Origin: Stenotrophomonas sp. BIGb0135
GTDB taxonomy: Bacteria > Pseudomonadota > Gammaproteobacteria > Xanthomonadales > Xanthomonadaceae
Direction of reading: 5' to 3'
Assembly: GCF_024810105.1 (NCBI RefSeq)
Contig: NZ_JANUDX010000001.1
Span: 897,252-961,251 of the forward strand
DNA: 64,000 bases
Shown: positions 8,718-16,822 of the stretch, piece after piece
Layout of the letters: every line of letters begins with the position of its first letter
Numbering within the stretch: position 1 is the stretch's first letter
Made by a program: the position numbers and the translations under genes
The notes under the pieces: model-generated
Seen by the model: only the letters and a program-made list of their open reading frames with translations
Databases searched by the model: none
What the model was told of the DNA's origin: nothing

Positions 8718-10064
8718 ATGTCCTCCACGCTCATCGTCAACGCCCGCCTGGTCAACGAAGGCGCCATCACCCAGGGCGACCTGCGCATCGAGAACGGGCG
8801 CATCGCCCAGATCGGCGCCGGCCTGGAGGCCCGTCCGGGCGAAACCGTCGTCGACGCCGCCGGCCGCTGGCTGCTGCCGGGCATGATCGACGACCAGGTC
8901 CACTTCCGCGAACCCGGCCTGACCCACAAGGGCGACATCGCCACCGAATCGGCCGCGGCCGTGGCCGGCGGGCTGACCAGCTTCATGGACATGCCCAACA
9001 CCAACCCGCCCACCTTGAATGCCGAGATCCTGCAGGCCAAGTACGACGCCGCGGCCGGCCGTGCGCGCGCCAATTACGGCTTCTACATGGGCGCCAGCAA
9101 CGACAACCTGGCCCACATCCAGTCGCTGGACCCCAAGACCGCGCCGGGCATCAAGGTGTTCATGGGCGCTTCGACCGGCAACATGCTGGTCGACGACCCG
9201 GACACCCTGGACGCGATCTTCCGCGACGCGCCTACCCCGATCATCACGCATTGCGAAGACACCCCGATGATCGATGCCAAGGCCAGGGAGTACGCCGAGA
9301 AGTACGGCGATGCGCTCAGTGCCGAACAGCACCCGGACATCCGCTCGCGCGAGGCCTGCCTGAAGTCCTCTGAGCTGGCCGTGTCGCTGGCGAAAAAGCA
9401 CGGCACCCGCCTGCACGTGCTGCACATCTCCACGGCCGACGAACTCACGCTGTTCGAGCGCGGCCCGCTGATCCGCGCCGACGGCAGCCGCAAGCAGATC
9501 ACCGCTGAAACCTGCATCCACTTCCTGCGCTTCGACCGCAGCGATTACGCGCGGCTGGGCAACCTGATCAAGTGCAACCCGGCGATCAAGGAAGCCAGCG
9601 ACCGCGAAGCGCTCACCCGCGCGGTGGCCGAGGACGTGATCGACGTGCTGGCCACCGACCACGCCCCGCACACCTGGGAAGAGAAGCAGAAGCCCTACCC
9701 GCAGGCGCCGTCCGGCCTGCCGCTGGTGCAGTACGCGCTGGTCGCCGCGCTGGAACTGGTACACGAAGGCAAGCTGGAGATCACCCAGGTGGTGCAGAAG
9801 TTCGCCCACGCGCCGGCGCAGCTGTTCGACGTGAGCCAGCGTGGCTACCTGCGCGAAGGCTACTTCGCCGACCTGGTGCTGGTGGAGGACGTGCCGTTCA
9901 CGGTCAAGCGCGAGGACGTGCTGTCCAAGTGCGGCTGGTCGCCGTTCGAAGGCATGACCTTCCGCTCGCGGATCGCCTCGACCTGGATCAATGGCGAGCT
10001 GGCCTGGGACGGCGAGCAGCTGGTCGGCGCGCCGAACGGGCAGCGCCTGAGCTTCGACCGCTGA
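8718..10064 (+). CDS. pyrC: Dihydroorotase
   Basis: Reversible cyclisation of carbamoyl aspartate to dihydroorotate in pyrimidine synthesis. The 448-residue amidohydrolase starts MSSTLIVNARLVNEG. Metal-site segments are DDQVHFREPG (residues about 55-64), ITHCED, HVLHISTADE and ATDHAPHTWEEK. The first His of the usual HxH pair is Gln (DQVH), which also occurs in a known dihydroorotase subfamily, so I read it as a subfamily feature and not a defect. An allantoinase or hydantoinase is possible by fold, but the FREPG motif favours PyrC. The stop overlaps the next ATG (TGATG), coupling it to the M23 peptidase. Confidence 0.88.
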   Translation: MSSTLIVNARLVNEGAITQGDLRIENGRIAQIGAGLEARPGETVVDAAGRWLLPGMIDDQVHFREPGLTHKGDIATESAAAVAGGLTSFMDMPNTNPPTLNAEILQAKYDAAAGRARANYGFYMGASNDNLAHIQSLDPKTAPGIKVFMGASTGNMLVDDPDTLDAIFRDAPTPIITHCEDTPMIDAKAREYAEKYGDALSAEQHPDIRSREACLKSSELAVSLAKKHGTRLHVLHISTADELTLFERGPLIRADGSRKQITAETCIHFLRFDRSDYARLGNLIKCNPAIKEASDREALTRAVAEDVIDVLATDHAPHTWEEKQKPYPQAPSGLPLVQYALVAALELVHEGKLEITQVVQKFAHAPAQLFDVSQRGYLREGYFADLVLVEDVPFTVKREDVLSKCGWSPFEGMTFRSRIASTWINGELAWDGEQLVGAPNGQRLSFDR

Positions 10065-10909
10065 TGCGGGCGACGTTGCTTGGCCTGGGCCTGCTCGCGG
10101 CGGGTGCCACGGGCGTGGCCGCGCTGCCACCCTCGCCCGCCCTCGCCCAGGCCGACAGCCGGGTGGTGTTTCCGGCCAGTGCCTCGCAGGGCGCAATGGT
10201 CATCGGCAAGGTTCCCGCCGGCAGCACGGTGCAGTACGCCGGCCGCACGCTGCGGGTGAGCGGCTATGGCAGCGTGGTGTTCGGCATCGGCCGTGACGAG
10301 AAGGGCCCGTTGCAGGTGCAGGTGCGGCGCCCGGACGGCGGCAGCGACACCGTGACCATCGCGGTCACCCCGCGCGACTGGCCGACCGAACGGGTCAACG
10401 GGGTGCCGCCGAAAACCGTCAACCCGCCCCCGGCGATCGCCGAACGGATCAAGCGCGAACAGGCCCAGGTGACCGCCGCGCGTGCGCGCGACGATGACCG
10501 GCCGGATTTCGCGCAGGCCTTCATCTGGCCGGTGCAGGGGCGCATCAGCGGGCGCTTCGGCAATGCCCGCGTGTACAACGGCCAGCCCGGCGCCGGCCAC
10601 TCCGGCATGGACATCGCGGTGCCCACCGACACCCCCGTGAAGGCTCCGGCCGCCGGCGTGGTCACCTTCGCCGGCCCGGACCTGTACCTCACCGGCGGCA
10701 CGCTGCTGCTGGACCACGGTTACGGCATCAGCTCCAATTTCCTGCACCTGTCGCGGATCGACGTGAAGGTGGGTGACCGTGTCGAGCAGGGTCAGGTGAT
10801 CGCCGCGGTCGGCGCCACCGGCCGTGCCACTGGGCCGCACCTGCACTGGGGCATGAACTGGTTCGATACCCGCATCGATCCGCTGCTGGTGCTTGAACGC
10901 GGCAAGTGA
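10064..10909 (+). CDS. Periplasmic M23 (LytM-type) peptidase
   Basis: 281 residues with an N-terminal signal peptide (ALAQ/AD cleavage near residue 30). A beta-rich N-terminal part is followed by a LytM domain from about residue 150. Zinc ligands are visible as GHSGMDIA and the HLHW motif (PHLHWGM), with a conserved NFLHLS His between them, so it is probably an active peptidoglycan endopeptidase. It is translationally coupled to pyrC, which looks positional. Whether it cleaves cross-links or is a divisome activator like EnvC cannot be told; the intact zinc site argues for an enzyme. Confidence 0.88.
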   Translation: MRATLLGLGLLAAGATGVAALPPSPALAQADSRVVFPASASQGAMVIGKVPAGSTVQYAGRTLRVSGYGSVVFGIGRDEKGPLQVQVRRPDGGSDTVTIAVTPRDWPTERVNGVPPKTVNPPPAIAERIKREQAQVTAARARDDDRPDFAQAFIWPVQGRISGRFGNARVYNGQPGAGHSGMDIAVPTDTPVKAPAAGVVTFAGPDLYLTGGTLLLDHGYGISSNFLHLSRIDVKVGDRVEQGQVIAAVGATGRATGPHLHWGMNWFDTRIDPLLVLERGK

Positions 10910-11150
10910 TGGCGGCATGCCTGCAATGCTGGGCGCGGCCGGTGCAGCGCTGCCGGGAGGGTGCATCCCCGCGCCGATCGACACGGTCGGCAGTCGTTCG
11001 GGAACCGACCCTGGCGGTCCGCGCCCTCAGATGACGAGGCACATGGGGCGCCAGCGCCTCACTGTGCCGCGCCGCCGGGGCGCTCAGTGCCGCGGTGTAC
11101 GGGCGGCCAATGCCGTCCAGTGCCGGCCCTATAGACGGGTCGCGCCGCGA
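10910..11150. other. Intergenic, convergent genes
   Basis: 241 GC-rich bases between the M23 peptidase and the squalene/phytoene-synthase-like gene. No gene, clear REP or T-rich terminator was recognised. Confidence 0.4.
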
Positions 11151-11858
11151 TCAGCCCCGACCGGCCCACCACGTGCGCAGCAGCGTCCGCAGCGGCGTGA
11201 CCTTGGGCTCGCTGCCCTGCGCACGCGCCTGCAGCCGCGTTCTCGCCAGCGACGCGTACATGCGGCGCACGCGCGGGCCGGCGACGCGCGCCGGCCACCG
11301 CGCCAGCAAGTGCTGCGCCCAGCGCTGCGCGGCCGTCTCGCTACCGGCGTCCAGCAGCGCGCGCGGCACGGCGGCGACACCGGCCTCCTGGAGTCGCTGG
11401 GCCAGCGTCTGCACCAGCACGGGGGTGGTCACATCGCCGCGCGCCGGCGCCTCGAACATCACCGCCTCCACCGCCGCCACCGCGCCCGCATAGGCCTGCA
11501 GCGCGTGCAGCGCCTGGGCCGGTGCCACAGACGCGGCGCGGGCCTCGACCAGGTCCGGCAGCGCCTGCGCCAGTTCCGCCCATGGCGCGCGCACCGGCTC
11601 CAGCAAACGCCCCAGCGGATGCCGCGAGCGCTGCCCGGCCCAGCTGCGCAGTTCTTCGCCCCACCAGGCCAGCTTGGCGTCGGAAGGGGTTGGATCGCCG
11701 TTGGTATTGAGGATGTCGTCGAACTCCTGCAGCAGCGCAAACCACGCCACGGCCAGGCTGCGCTGGGCCTCGGGAACGAACGGCTCGGCCACCGACCATT
11801 CCGGCCAGCGGGTCCGCCACTTGTCCAGGAAACTGTCGAGGGCGCTGGAAGTTGTCAC
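11151..11858 (-). CDS. Squalene/phytoene synthase-like protein
   Basis: 235 residues from a GTG at 11858, with AAGGA about 9 bases upstream. Segments such as ALLQEFDDI, KLAWWGEELRSWAGQRSRHP and LLEPVRAPW match the helical squalene/phytoene synthase superfamily, especially the short NDUFAF6-like branch. The aspartate-rich DxxxD motifs of true prenyl synthases are not clear (only DDI), so catalysis on isoprenoid diphosphates is doubtful. It is last in the leftward mtaD-ubiG-mupP group. A link to quinone or respiratory-chain assembly is inference from that context. Confidence 0.6.
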   Translation of the reverse strand: MTTSSALDSFLDKWRTRWPEWSVAEPFVPEAQRSLAVAWFALLQEFDDILNTNGDPTPSDAKLAWWGEELRSWAGQRSRHPLGRLLEPVRAPWAELAQALPDLVEARAASVAPAQALHALQAYAGAVAAVEAVMFEAPARGDVTTPVLVQTLAQRLQEAGVAAVPRALLDAGSETAAQRWAQHLLARWPARVAGPRVRRMYASLARTRLQARAQGSEPKVTPLRTLLRTWWAGRG

Positions 11859-11881
11859 GGGGAAAATCCTTGGAAGAAATT

Positions 11882-11906
11882 GGCCGAGCCAGGCTCGGCG
11901 GCTACC
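11882..11906. repeat. Diverged SMAG/REP unit
   Basis: A palindromic element, on the minus strand GTAGCCGCCGAGCCTGGCTC followed by gg, in the 127-base gap between the phosphatase and synthase-like genes. It is one of the sequence subtypes of the GTAG repeat family. Confidence 0.6.
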
Positions 11907-11985
11907 GGGGATACGCACGGGCCGATCACCGGTGCATGCCTGGGTTGCGCTGCGCATCGGCCAACCGCCGATGCCTGGCGGGCGG

Positions 11986-12690
11986 TCAGGCGCGCGCCAG
12001 CGGCCAGGCGTCGCCGCGCTGCAGCTGCGCGGGGTGCGCGATCATGCTCTCCGCGCCCCACGCCAACGGGTCGTCGGCCTCCAGCCGGTAGCCCCACAGC
12101 GCGGCCACCGAGGCCATGCCGGCGGCATTGGCGGCCACGATATCGCGCTCGTCGTCGCCCACATAGATGCAGGTGGCCGGGTCGATCCGCATGCGCTCGG
12201 CGGCGACCAGCAACGGCAGCGGGTGCGGTTTGCGCTGGGCCAGCGTATCGCCGCCAATCAGCACCTTGCAGCGCGCTTCCCAGCCCAGCTGGGGCACGAT
12301 CAGGCGGGCCAGGTATTCGGGCTTGTTGGTGACGATGCCCCACGCGCAGCCAGCCGCATCCAGCGCATCGAGCATGCCGGCGACGCCGTCGAACACCACC
12401 GCGTGCTGGCCGATCAGGGCCTCGTAGCGGTCCAGGAACTCGGGCACCAGCGCGTCGCGCTCGACCTGCCCCAACGCCGGGAACGCCACCGAGACCATCG
12501 CCCGAGAGCCTTTGGAGACCACCGGGCGCAGTGCGTCCAGGCTGATCGGGGCACGCCCGCGCGCGGCCAGCATCGCATTGGCGGTGGCCAGCATGTCCGG
12601 CGCGCTGTCCAGCAGCGTGCCATCGAGGTCGAACAACACCGCCTGCGGGAAACCGGACTCAGACACCCGCAGCGTCCGGCTTGACCGCAT
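11986..12690 (-). CDS. HAD phosphatase, MupP/Gph type
   Basis: A 234-residue HAD hydrolase with motif [11 protein letters not shown] (about residues 20-29), motif II IVTNKP, Lys in AQRKPHP and motif [10 protein letters not shown]. Similar proteins are labelled phosphoglycolate phosphatase (Gph). However, the order mtaD-ubiG-phosphatase matches Pseudomonas, where the gene after ubiG is mupP, the N-acetylmuramate-6-phosphate phosphatase of cell-wall recycling, so MupP is at least as likely. The start is uncertain: ATG 12690 overlaps ubiG by 32 bases, while GTG 12666 overlaps by 8. Neither has a strong ribosome site, so translational coupling to ubiG is likely. Confidence 0.85.
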   Translation of the reverse strand: MRSSRTLRVSESGFPQAVLFDLDGTLLDSAPDMLATANAMLAARGRAPISLDALRPVVSKGSRAMVSVAFPALGQVERDALVPEFLDRYEALIGQHAVVFDGVAGMLDALDAAGCAWGIVTNKPEYLARLIVPQLGWEARCKVLIGGDTLAQRKPHPLPLLVAAERMRIDPATCIYVGDDERDIVAANAAGMASVAALWGYRLEADDPLAWGAESMIAHPAQLQRGDAWPLARA

Positions 12691-13387
12691 GGGCCAGGTA
12701 GTTGATGTCGGTGCGGCTGCTCAAGCGTGCGCGGTTGCGCCACGGCTCGTAGGCCATGCCGCTGACATCGCGCAGGTTGAAATCGGCCTCGCGCAGCCAC
12801 TTGCCCAGCTCGGCCGGCTTGATGAAATCCTGGTAGTGGTGCGTGCCCTTGGGCAGCAGCCGCGCCACGTACTCGGCACCGACGATCGCCACGGCGAAGG
12901 CGGCCGGGGTACGGTTGACGGTGGACAGGAACAGCTGCCCGCCGGGCTTGAGCAGGCGGTGGCAGGCGGCGATGATCGCGCCCGGGTCGGGTACGTGCTC
13001 GAGCATCTCCATGCAGGTGACCACGTCGAAGCTGCCGGGCTGTTCGGCGGCCAGGTCCTCGGCGGCCTGCAGGCGGTAGTCCACCGTCACCCCCGACTCC
13101 AGGCTGTGCAGGCGCGCCACCTTGAGCAGCTCGGGCGCCAGGTCGATCGCGGTGACCTCGGCGCCTTCGCGCGCCAGTGCCTCGCTGAGCAGGCCGCCAC
13201 CGCAGCCGATGTCGAGCGCGCGCGCGCCGCGCAGCGCCACGCGCCTGGCCACGTACTGCAGGCGCACCGGGTTGAGGGCATGCAGCGGCTTCTGCGGGCC
13301 GTCACTGTCCCACCAGCGATTGGCGAGCGCGGCGAACTTGTCCAGTTCGGCCTGATCGAAATTAGTGGAAGCGTGTGGGGTAGTCAT
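12659..13387 (-). CDS. ubiG: Ubiquinone biosynthesis O-methyltransferase
   Basis: SAM-dependent methyltransferase performing both O-methylations in ubiquinone synthesis at the inner membrane. The protein is 242 residues from [20 protein letters not shown]. The N-terminus has the UbiG stretch [20 protein letters not shown], then motif [15 protein letters not shown] (residues about 60-73) and motif [18 protein letters not shown]. An in-frame extension to 13729 lies inside the neighbouring gene and is rejected. It sits between mtaD and the HAD phosphatase in a leftward operon with short gaps or overlaps. Confidence 0.96.
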   Translation of the reverse strand: MTTPHASTNFDQAELDKFAALANRWWDSDGPQKPLHALNPVRLQYVARRVALRGARALDIGCGGGLLSEALAREGAEVTAIDLAPELLKVARLHSLESGVTVDYRLQAAEDLAAEQPGSFDVVTCMEMLEHVPDPGAIIAACHRLLKPGGQLFLSTVNRTPAAFAVAIVGAEYVARLLPKGTHHYQDFIKPAELGKWLREADFNLRDVSGMAYEPWRNRARLSSRTDINYLAHAVKPDAAGV

Positions 13388-13403
13388 GGGGGTCCTTGGT
13401 GCA

Positions 13404-14747
13404 TCAAGCACGGATGTGGCGGATGCGCTCGCGCCACTGGCGGGCGTTGGCGACGATCGCGGCGGTGTCCATGCCGACCAGCTCGCGCTGGACCAGCTTG
13501 GGCTGCCCGGCGATCCAGACATCGCTGACCTGGTGACGACCGGCGGCATACACCAGCTGCGACAGCACATGGTGCAGCGGCTGGGTCTCCAGCGCGGACA
13601 GGTCCACGCAGACCAGGTCGGCCTGCTTGCCGACCTCGATCGAGCCGATGCGGTCGCCGAAGCCCAGCGCGCGGGCGCCGCCCAGGGTGGCTGCACGCAG
13701 CGTGGTGGCCGCATCCAGCGCGGTGGCATCGTTGGCCACGGCCTTGGCCAGGATCGCCGCGGTGCGGTTCTCGCTGAACATGTCCAGGTCGTTGTTGCTG
13801 GCGCAGCCGTCGGTGCCGATGGCCAGGTTCACCCCGGCGCGCTGCAGGGCGCAGGCCGGGCAGAAGCCGGAGGCCAGCTTGAGGTTGGATTCGGGGCAAT
13901 GCACCACGCTGACGCCACGCTCGGCGCACAGGTGGATTTCCGCCTCGGTCAGCTGGGTCATGTGCACCGCGATCAGGCGGTCGTTGACCAGGCCGAGGCG
14001 ATCCAGCCGCGCCAGCGGGCGCTGGCCGTGCAGCTTGAGCGAGTCGCTGATTTCCTGCGCGGTCTCATGCGTGTGCAGGTGGACCTGCATGTCCAACTGG
14101 TCGGACAGCATGCGCACGCGTTCGAAATTGGCGTCGTTGACCGTGTACGGTGCGTGCGGGGCGAACGAGGTGCCGATAAGCGGATCGTTGCGCCACTGGT
14201 CGTGCAGTTCACCCGCCTTGGCGAAGTACTCGTCGTCGGTCTTGGCCCAGGCAGTGGGAAAATCGATGATCACCGCACCGACCAGCGCGCGGAAGCCATG
14301 CTGCTTGTAGACGGCGGCCTGGACGTCGGAGAAGAAGTAGTTCTCGTTGGCGCAGGTGGTACCGCCGCGCAGCATCTCGGCGATCGCCAGCGTGGTGCCA
14401 TCGGCCACGAACTCCGGCCCGATCACCGCCGCTTCCACCGGCCAGATGTGCTGCTGCAACCACACCATCAAGGGCAGGTCATCGGCGACGCCGCGCAACA
14501 GGGTCATCGGGTTGTGGGTGTGCGCGTTGACCAGGCCCGGCATCAGCGCCGCGTCCGGACGCGACACGGTGCGGACCGGGGCGAACCGCGCACGCGCTTC
14601 GGCACGCGGCAGGATCGCGATGATCTCGCTGCCTCGCACGGCCACGGCATGGTCTTCCAGCACCACCGCATGCGGTTCGATCGGGACCACGTAACCGGCT
14701 TCGATCAGCAGGTCACAGGTTTCGGGGATGCGTGCGGTGTCGGTCAT
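13404..14747 (-). CDS. mtaD: 5'-methylthioadenosine/S-adenosylhomocysteine deaminase-type amidohydrolase
   Basis: A 447-residue cytosolic amidohydrolase of the TRZ/ATZ-MtaD group, expected to deaminate 5'-methylthioadenosine (and perhaps S-adenosylhomocysteine) to the inosine analogue. Zinc-site and substrate motifs are [10 protein letters not shown] (HxH, residues 73-75 or so), [16 protein letters not shown] and [14 protein letters not shown]. In Pseudomonas the corresponding gene lies next to ubiG, and that neighbourhood is reproduced here 16 bases upstream of ubiG. Both substrates are SAM by-products, which makes a link to the methyltransferase sensible. It is the first gene of the operon and follows a REP array. 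Confidence 0.87.
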   Translation of the reverse strand: MTDTARIPETCDLLIEAGYVVPIEPHAVVLEDHAVAVRGSEIIAILPRAEARARFAPVRTVSRPDAALMPGLVNAHTHNPMTLLRGVADDLPLMVWLQQHIWPVEAAVIGPEFVADGTTLAIAEMLRGGTTCANENYFFSDVQAAVYKQHGFRALVGAVIIDFPTAWAKTDDEYFAKAGELHDQWRNDPLIGTSFAPHAPYTVNDANFERVRMLSDQLDMQVHLHTHETAQEISDSLKLHGQRPLARLDRLGLVNDRLIAVHMTQLTEAEIHLCAERGVSVVHCPESNLKLASGFCPACALQRAGVNLAIGTDGCASNNDLDMFSENRTAAILAKAVANDATALDAATTLRAATLGGARALGFGDRIGSIEVGKQADLVCVDLSALETQPLHHVLSQLVYAAGRHQVSDVWIAGQPKLVQRELVGMDTAAIVANARQWRERIRHIRA

Positions 14748-14821
14748 GCGGGCTCACTGTGCTGGGCGGACGCCCCGAAGGCGTGGGCGACCGGGACGCT
14801 CTGGAACGGAACGCTCTGGAC

Positions 14822-15045
14822 GTAGAGCCGACCGTTGGTCGGCTGCACGGGTGCCGTCGCCGACCAATGGGCGGTTCTACCGGGTGGGGCAGCCGACCAA
14901 CGGTCGGCTCTACGGGGTGGCGTCCCCGACCAAGGGGCGGTTCTACCGGGTGGCGCAGCCGACCAACGGTCGGCTCTACGGGGTGGCATGGCCGACCAAC
15001 GGTCGGTTCGACCGGGTGGTGCAGCCGACCAACGGTCGGCTCTAC
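14822..15045. repeat. Seven-unit SMAG/REP array
   Basis: One direct unit (14822-14845) and six inverted units, ending near 14880, 14913, 14946, 14979, 15012 and 15045, so a period of about 33. Two sequence subtypes alternate at first, a perfect gccgaccaacggtcggc form and a diverged form with gaccaatgggcgg or gaccaaggggcgg. The array fills most of the 318 bases between mtaD (start) and efp (stop). Confidence 0.85.
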
Positions 15046-15065
15046 CCTCATCCGGCTTCGCCGGA

Positions 15066-15635
15066 TTACTTGCCTGCGCGTGCGGAGTATTCGCCCGAAC
15101 GGGTATCGACCTTGATGATTTCATCCTGGTTGACGAACAGCGGCACGCGGACCACGGCGCCGGTTTCCAGGGTGGCCGGCTTGCCGCCGCCGCCGGAGGT
15201 GTCGCCACGGACGCCCGGGTCGGTTTCGGTGATTTTCAGTTCGACGAAGTTCGGCGGCTGGACGAAGATCGGCTCGCCGTTCCACAGCGTGACGATGCAG
15301 ACTTCCTCACCCTTAAGCCACTTCTCCGCGCCGCCCATGCCGGCCTTGGTGGCCTGGACCTGCTCGAAGGTTTCCGGGTCCATGAAGTGCCAGTACTCAC
15401 CGTCGCTGTACATGAAGTCCATGTTGGTGTCGACGACGTCGGCCTTCTCCACGTCATCGGTGGCCTTCATGGTCATTTCGACCACGCGGCCGGACTTGAT
15501 GAAGCGGTACTTCATGCGGGTGAAGGCCTGGCCCTTGCCCGGCTTGACGTACTCGGTCTCGGTGATGACCGCCGGTTCATTGTTGACCAGGATCTTCATC
15601 CCGTTCTTGACGTCGTTCATGCCAACAGTGGCCAT
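15066..15635 (-). CDS. efp: Elongation factor P
   Basis: Relieves ribosome stalling at polyproline. The 189-residue protein, starting [17 protein letters not shown], has the three-domain EF-P pattern and ends [17 protein letters not shown]. The modification loop is KPGKGQAF, whose Lys (about residue 34) is the site of beta-lysylation, in agreement with the divergent epmB gene 100 bases away. The start is set by the conserved MATVGMND. The 100-base spacer holds a palindrome CCACCGG-CACCGGTGG near 15698-15715 that could be part of either promoter region. Confidence 0.97.
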   Translation of the reverse strand: MATVGMNDVKNGMKILVNNEPAVITETEYVKPGKGQAFTRMKYRFIKSGRVVEMTMKATDDVEKADVVDTNMDFMYSDGEYWHFMDPETFEQVQATKAGMGGAEKWLKGEEVCIVTLWNGEPIFVQPPNFVELKITETDPGVRGDTSGGGGKPATLETGAVVRVPLFVNQDEIIKVDTRSGEYSARAGK

Positions 15636-15735
15636 GCTGAAACTCCTGAATGGGCAAACGCCGCGCAGGCGCGGCGAGCCGGATAGAATGGAAAACCCAC
15701 CGGCACCGGTGGGGTGACTAGTTTTTCTGACCGAC

Positions 15736-16764
15736 ATGATAACCGCAGGCCCCCATTCCATGCAGCTTTCCGCCACGCCCCTGCCCACCCCCGTGCGCTG
15801 GCAACAGCTGTGGCGCCAGGCGGTCCGCGACCCGCGCGCGCTGCTGGAACAGCTCGGCCTGGACCCGGATGCCCTGCCCCTGTCGGCCGAGGCCGCCAGC
15901 CAGTTCGCGTTGCGGGTGCCACAGGGTTTCATTGCCCGCATGCGCCATGGCGACCGCCACGACCCGTTGCTGCGCCAGGTGCTGCCGGTCAGCGATGAAA
16001 TGCAGGTGGTGCCCGGCTTCAGCCTGGATGCGGTCGGCGACGGGCTGGCCAGGAAGGCCACCGGGGTGATCCAGAAATACCGCGGCCGCGCCCTGCTGGT
16101 GACCACCGGCAGCTGCGCGATCAACTGCCGCTACTGCTTCCGCCGGCACTTCGACTACGGCACCGAGAACGCGGCCCGCGAAGGCTGGCGCGACGCGGTC
16201 GAGGCGATCGCCCAGGACCCGGACATCGACGAGGTGATCCTGTCCGGCGGCGACCCGCTGTCGCTGGCGACCCACAAGCTGGTCGAGCTGACCGACGCCC
16301 TGCGGCAGATCCCGCACCTGCGCCGCCTGCGCATCCACAGCCGGCTGCCGGTGGTGCTGCCCGAACGCGTGGACGAGGACCTGGTGCAGTGGATGGCCAG
16401 CCTGCCGTGGCCATTGGCCTTCGTGATCCACGCCAACCACGCCAACGAGTTCGATGCCGACGTCGACGCGGCGATGGGCCGCCTGCGCGGCGCCGGCGCC
16501 ACCCTGCTCAACCAGGCGGTGCTGTTGCGCGGGGTCAACGATTCCCTGGAGGCCCTGCAGGCGTTGAGCGAGCGCAGTTTCGCCGCCGGCGTGCTGCCCT
16601 ACTACCTGTACCAGGTGGACCGGGTCGAAGGCGTGGCCCATTTCGAGGTCAGCGATGACACCGCCAAGGACCTGCACGCGCAGCTGACCGCGCGGCTGTC
16701 CGGTTACCTGGTGCCGAAGCTGGTGCGCGAAATTGCCGGGGACAGCAGCAAGCGCCCGGTCTGA
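15736..16764 (+). CDS. epmB: EF-P beta-lysylation protein (lysine 2,3-aminomutase family)
   Basis: A radical-SAM enzyme converting lysine to beta-lysine for EF-P modification. 342 residues, the same as the E. coli protein. The cluster motif is [13 protein letters not shown] (CxxxCxxC), followed by [27 protein letters not shown] and [12 protein letters not shown], all close to EpmB. An alternative ATG at 15760 (MQLSATPLP) would also give a full domain; neither start has a clear ribosome site. Divergent from its substrate gene efp. No epmA is in the window. Confidence 0.95.
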   Translation: MITAGPHSMQLSATPLPTPVRWQQLWRQAVRDPRALLEQLGLDPDALPLSAEAASQFALRVPQGFIARMRHGDRHDPLLRQVLPVSDEMQVVPGFSLDAVGDGLARKATGVIQKYRGRALLVTTGSCAINCRYCFRRHFDYGTENAAREGWRDAVEAIAQDPDIDEVILSGGDPLSLATHKLVELTDALRQIPHLRRLRIHSRLPVVLPERVDEDLVQWMASLPWPLAFVIHANHANEFDADVDAAMGRLRGAGATLLNQAVLLRGVNDSLEALQALSERSFAAGVLPYYLYQVDRVEGVAHFEVSDDTAKDLHAQLTARLSGYLVPKLVREIAGDSSKRPV

Positions 16765-16783
16765 GCGCGCCCGGTGGTGATGC

Positions 16784-16822
16784 AGGGGGCGGCATCCACG
16801 CAGGGCGTGGATCTGCCCCCTA
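16784..16822. repeat. REP-type hairpin at 3' ends of epmB and GGDEF/EAL gene
   Basis: GGGGGCGGCATCCACG and CGTGGATCTGCCCCC form a long hairpin between two convergent genes. It is a variant of the ATCCACG REP subtype and probably works as a shared 3'-end structure. The TAG stop of the leftward gene lies at its edge (16820-16822). Confidence 0.7.

Noticed and set aside
8718..10064. Possible inactive dihydroorotase because the first metal His is Gln
   Set aside because: The DQVHFREPG form occurs in a known functional subfamily, and all other metal ligands are present.
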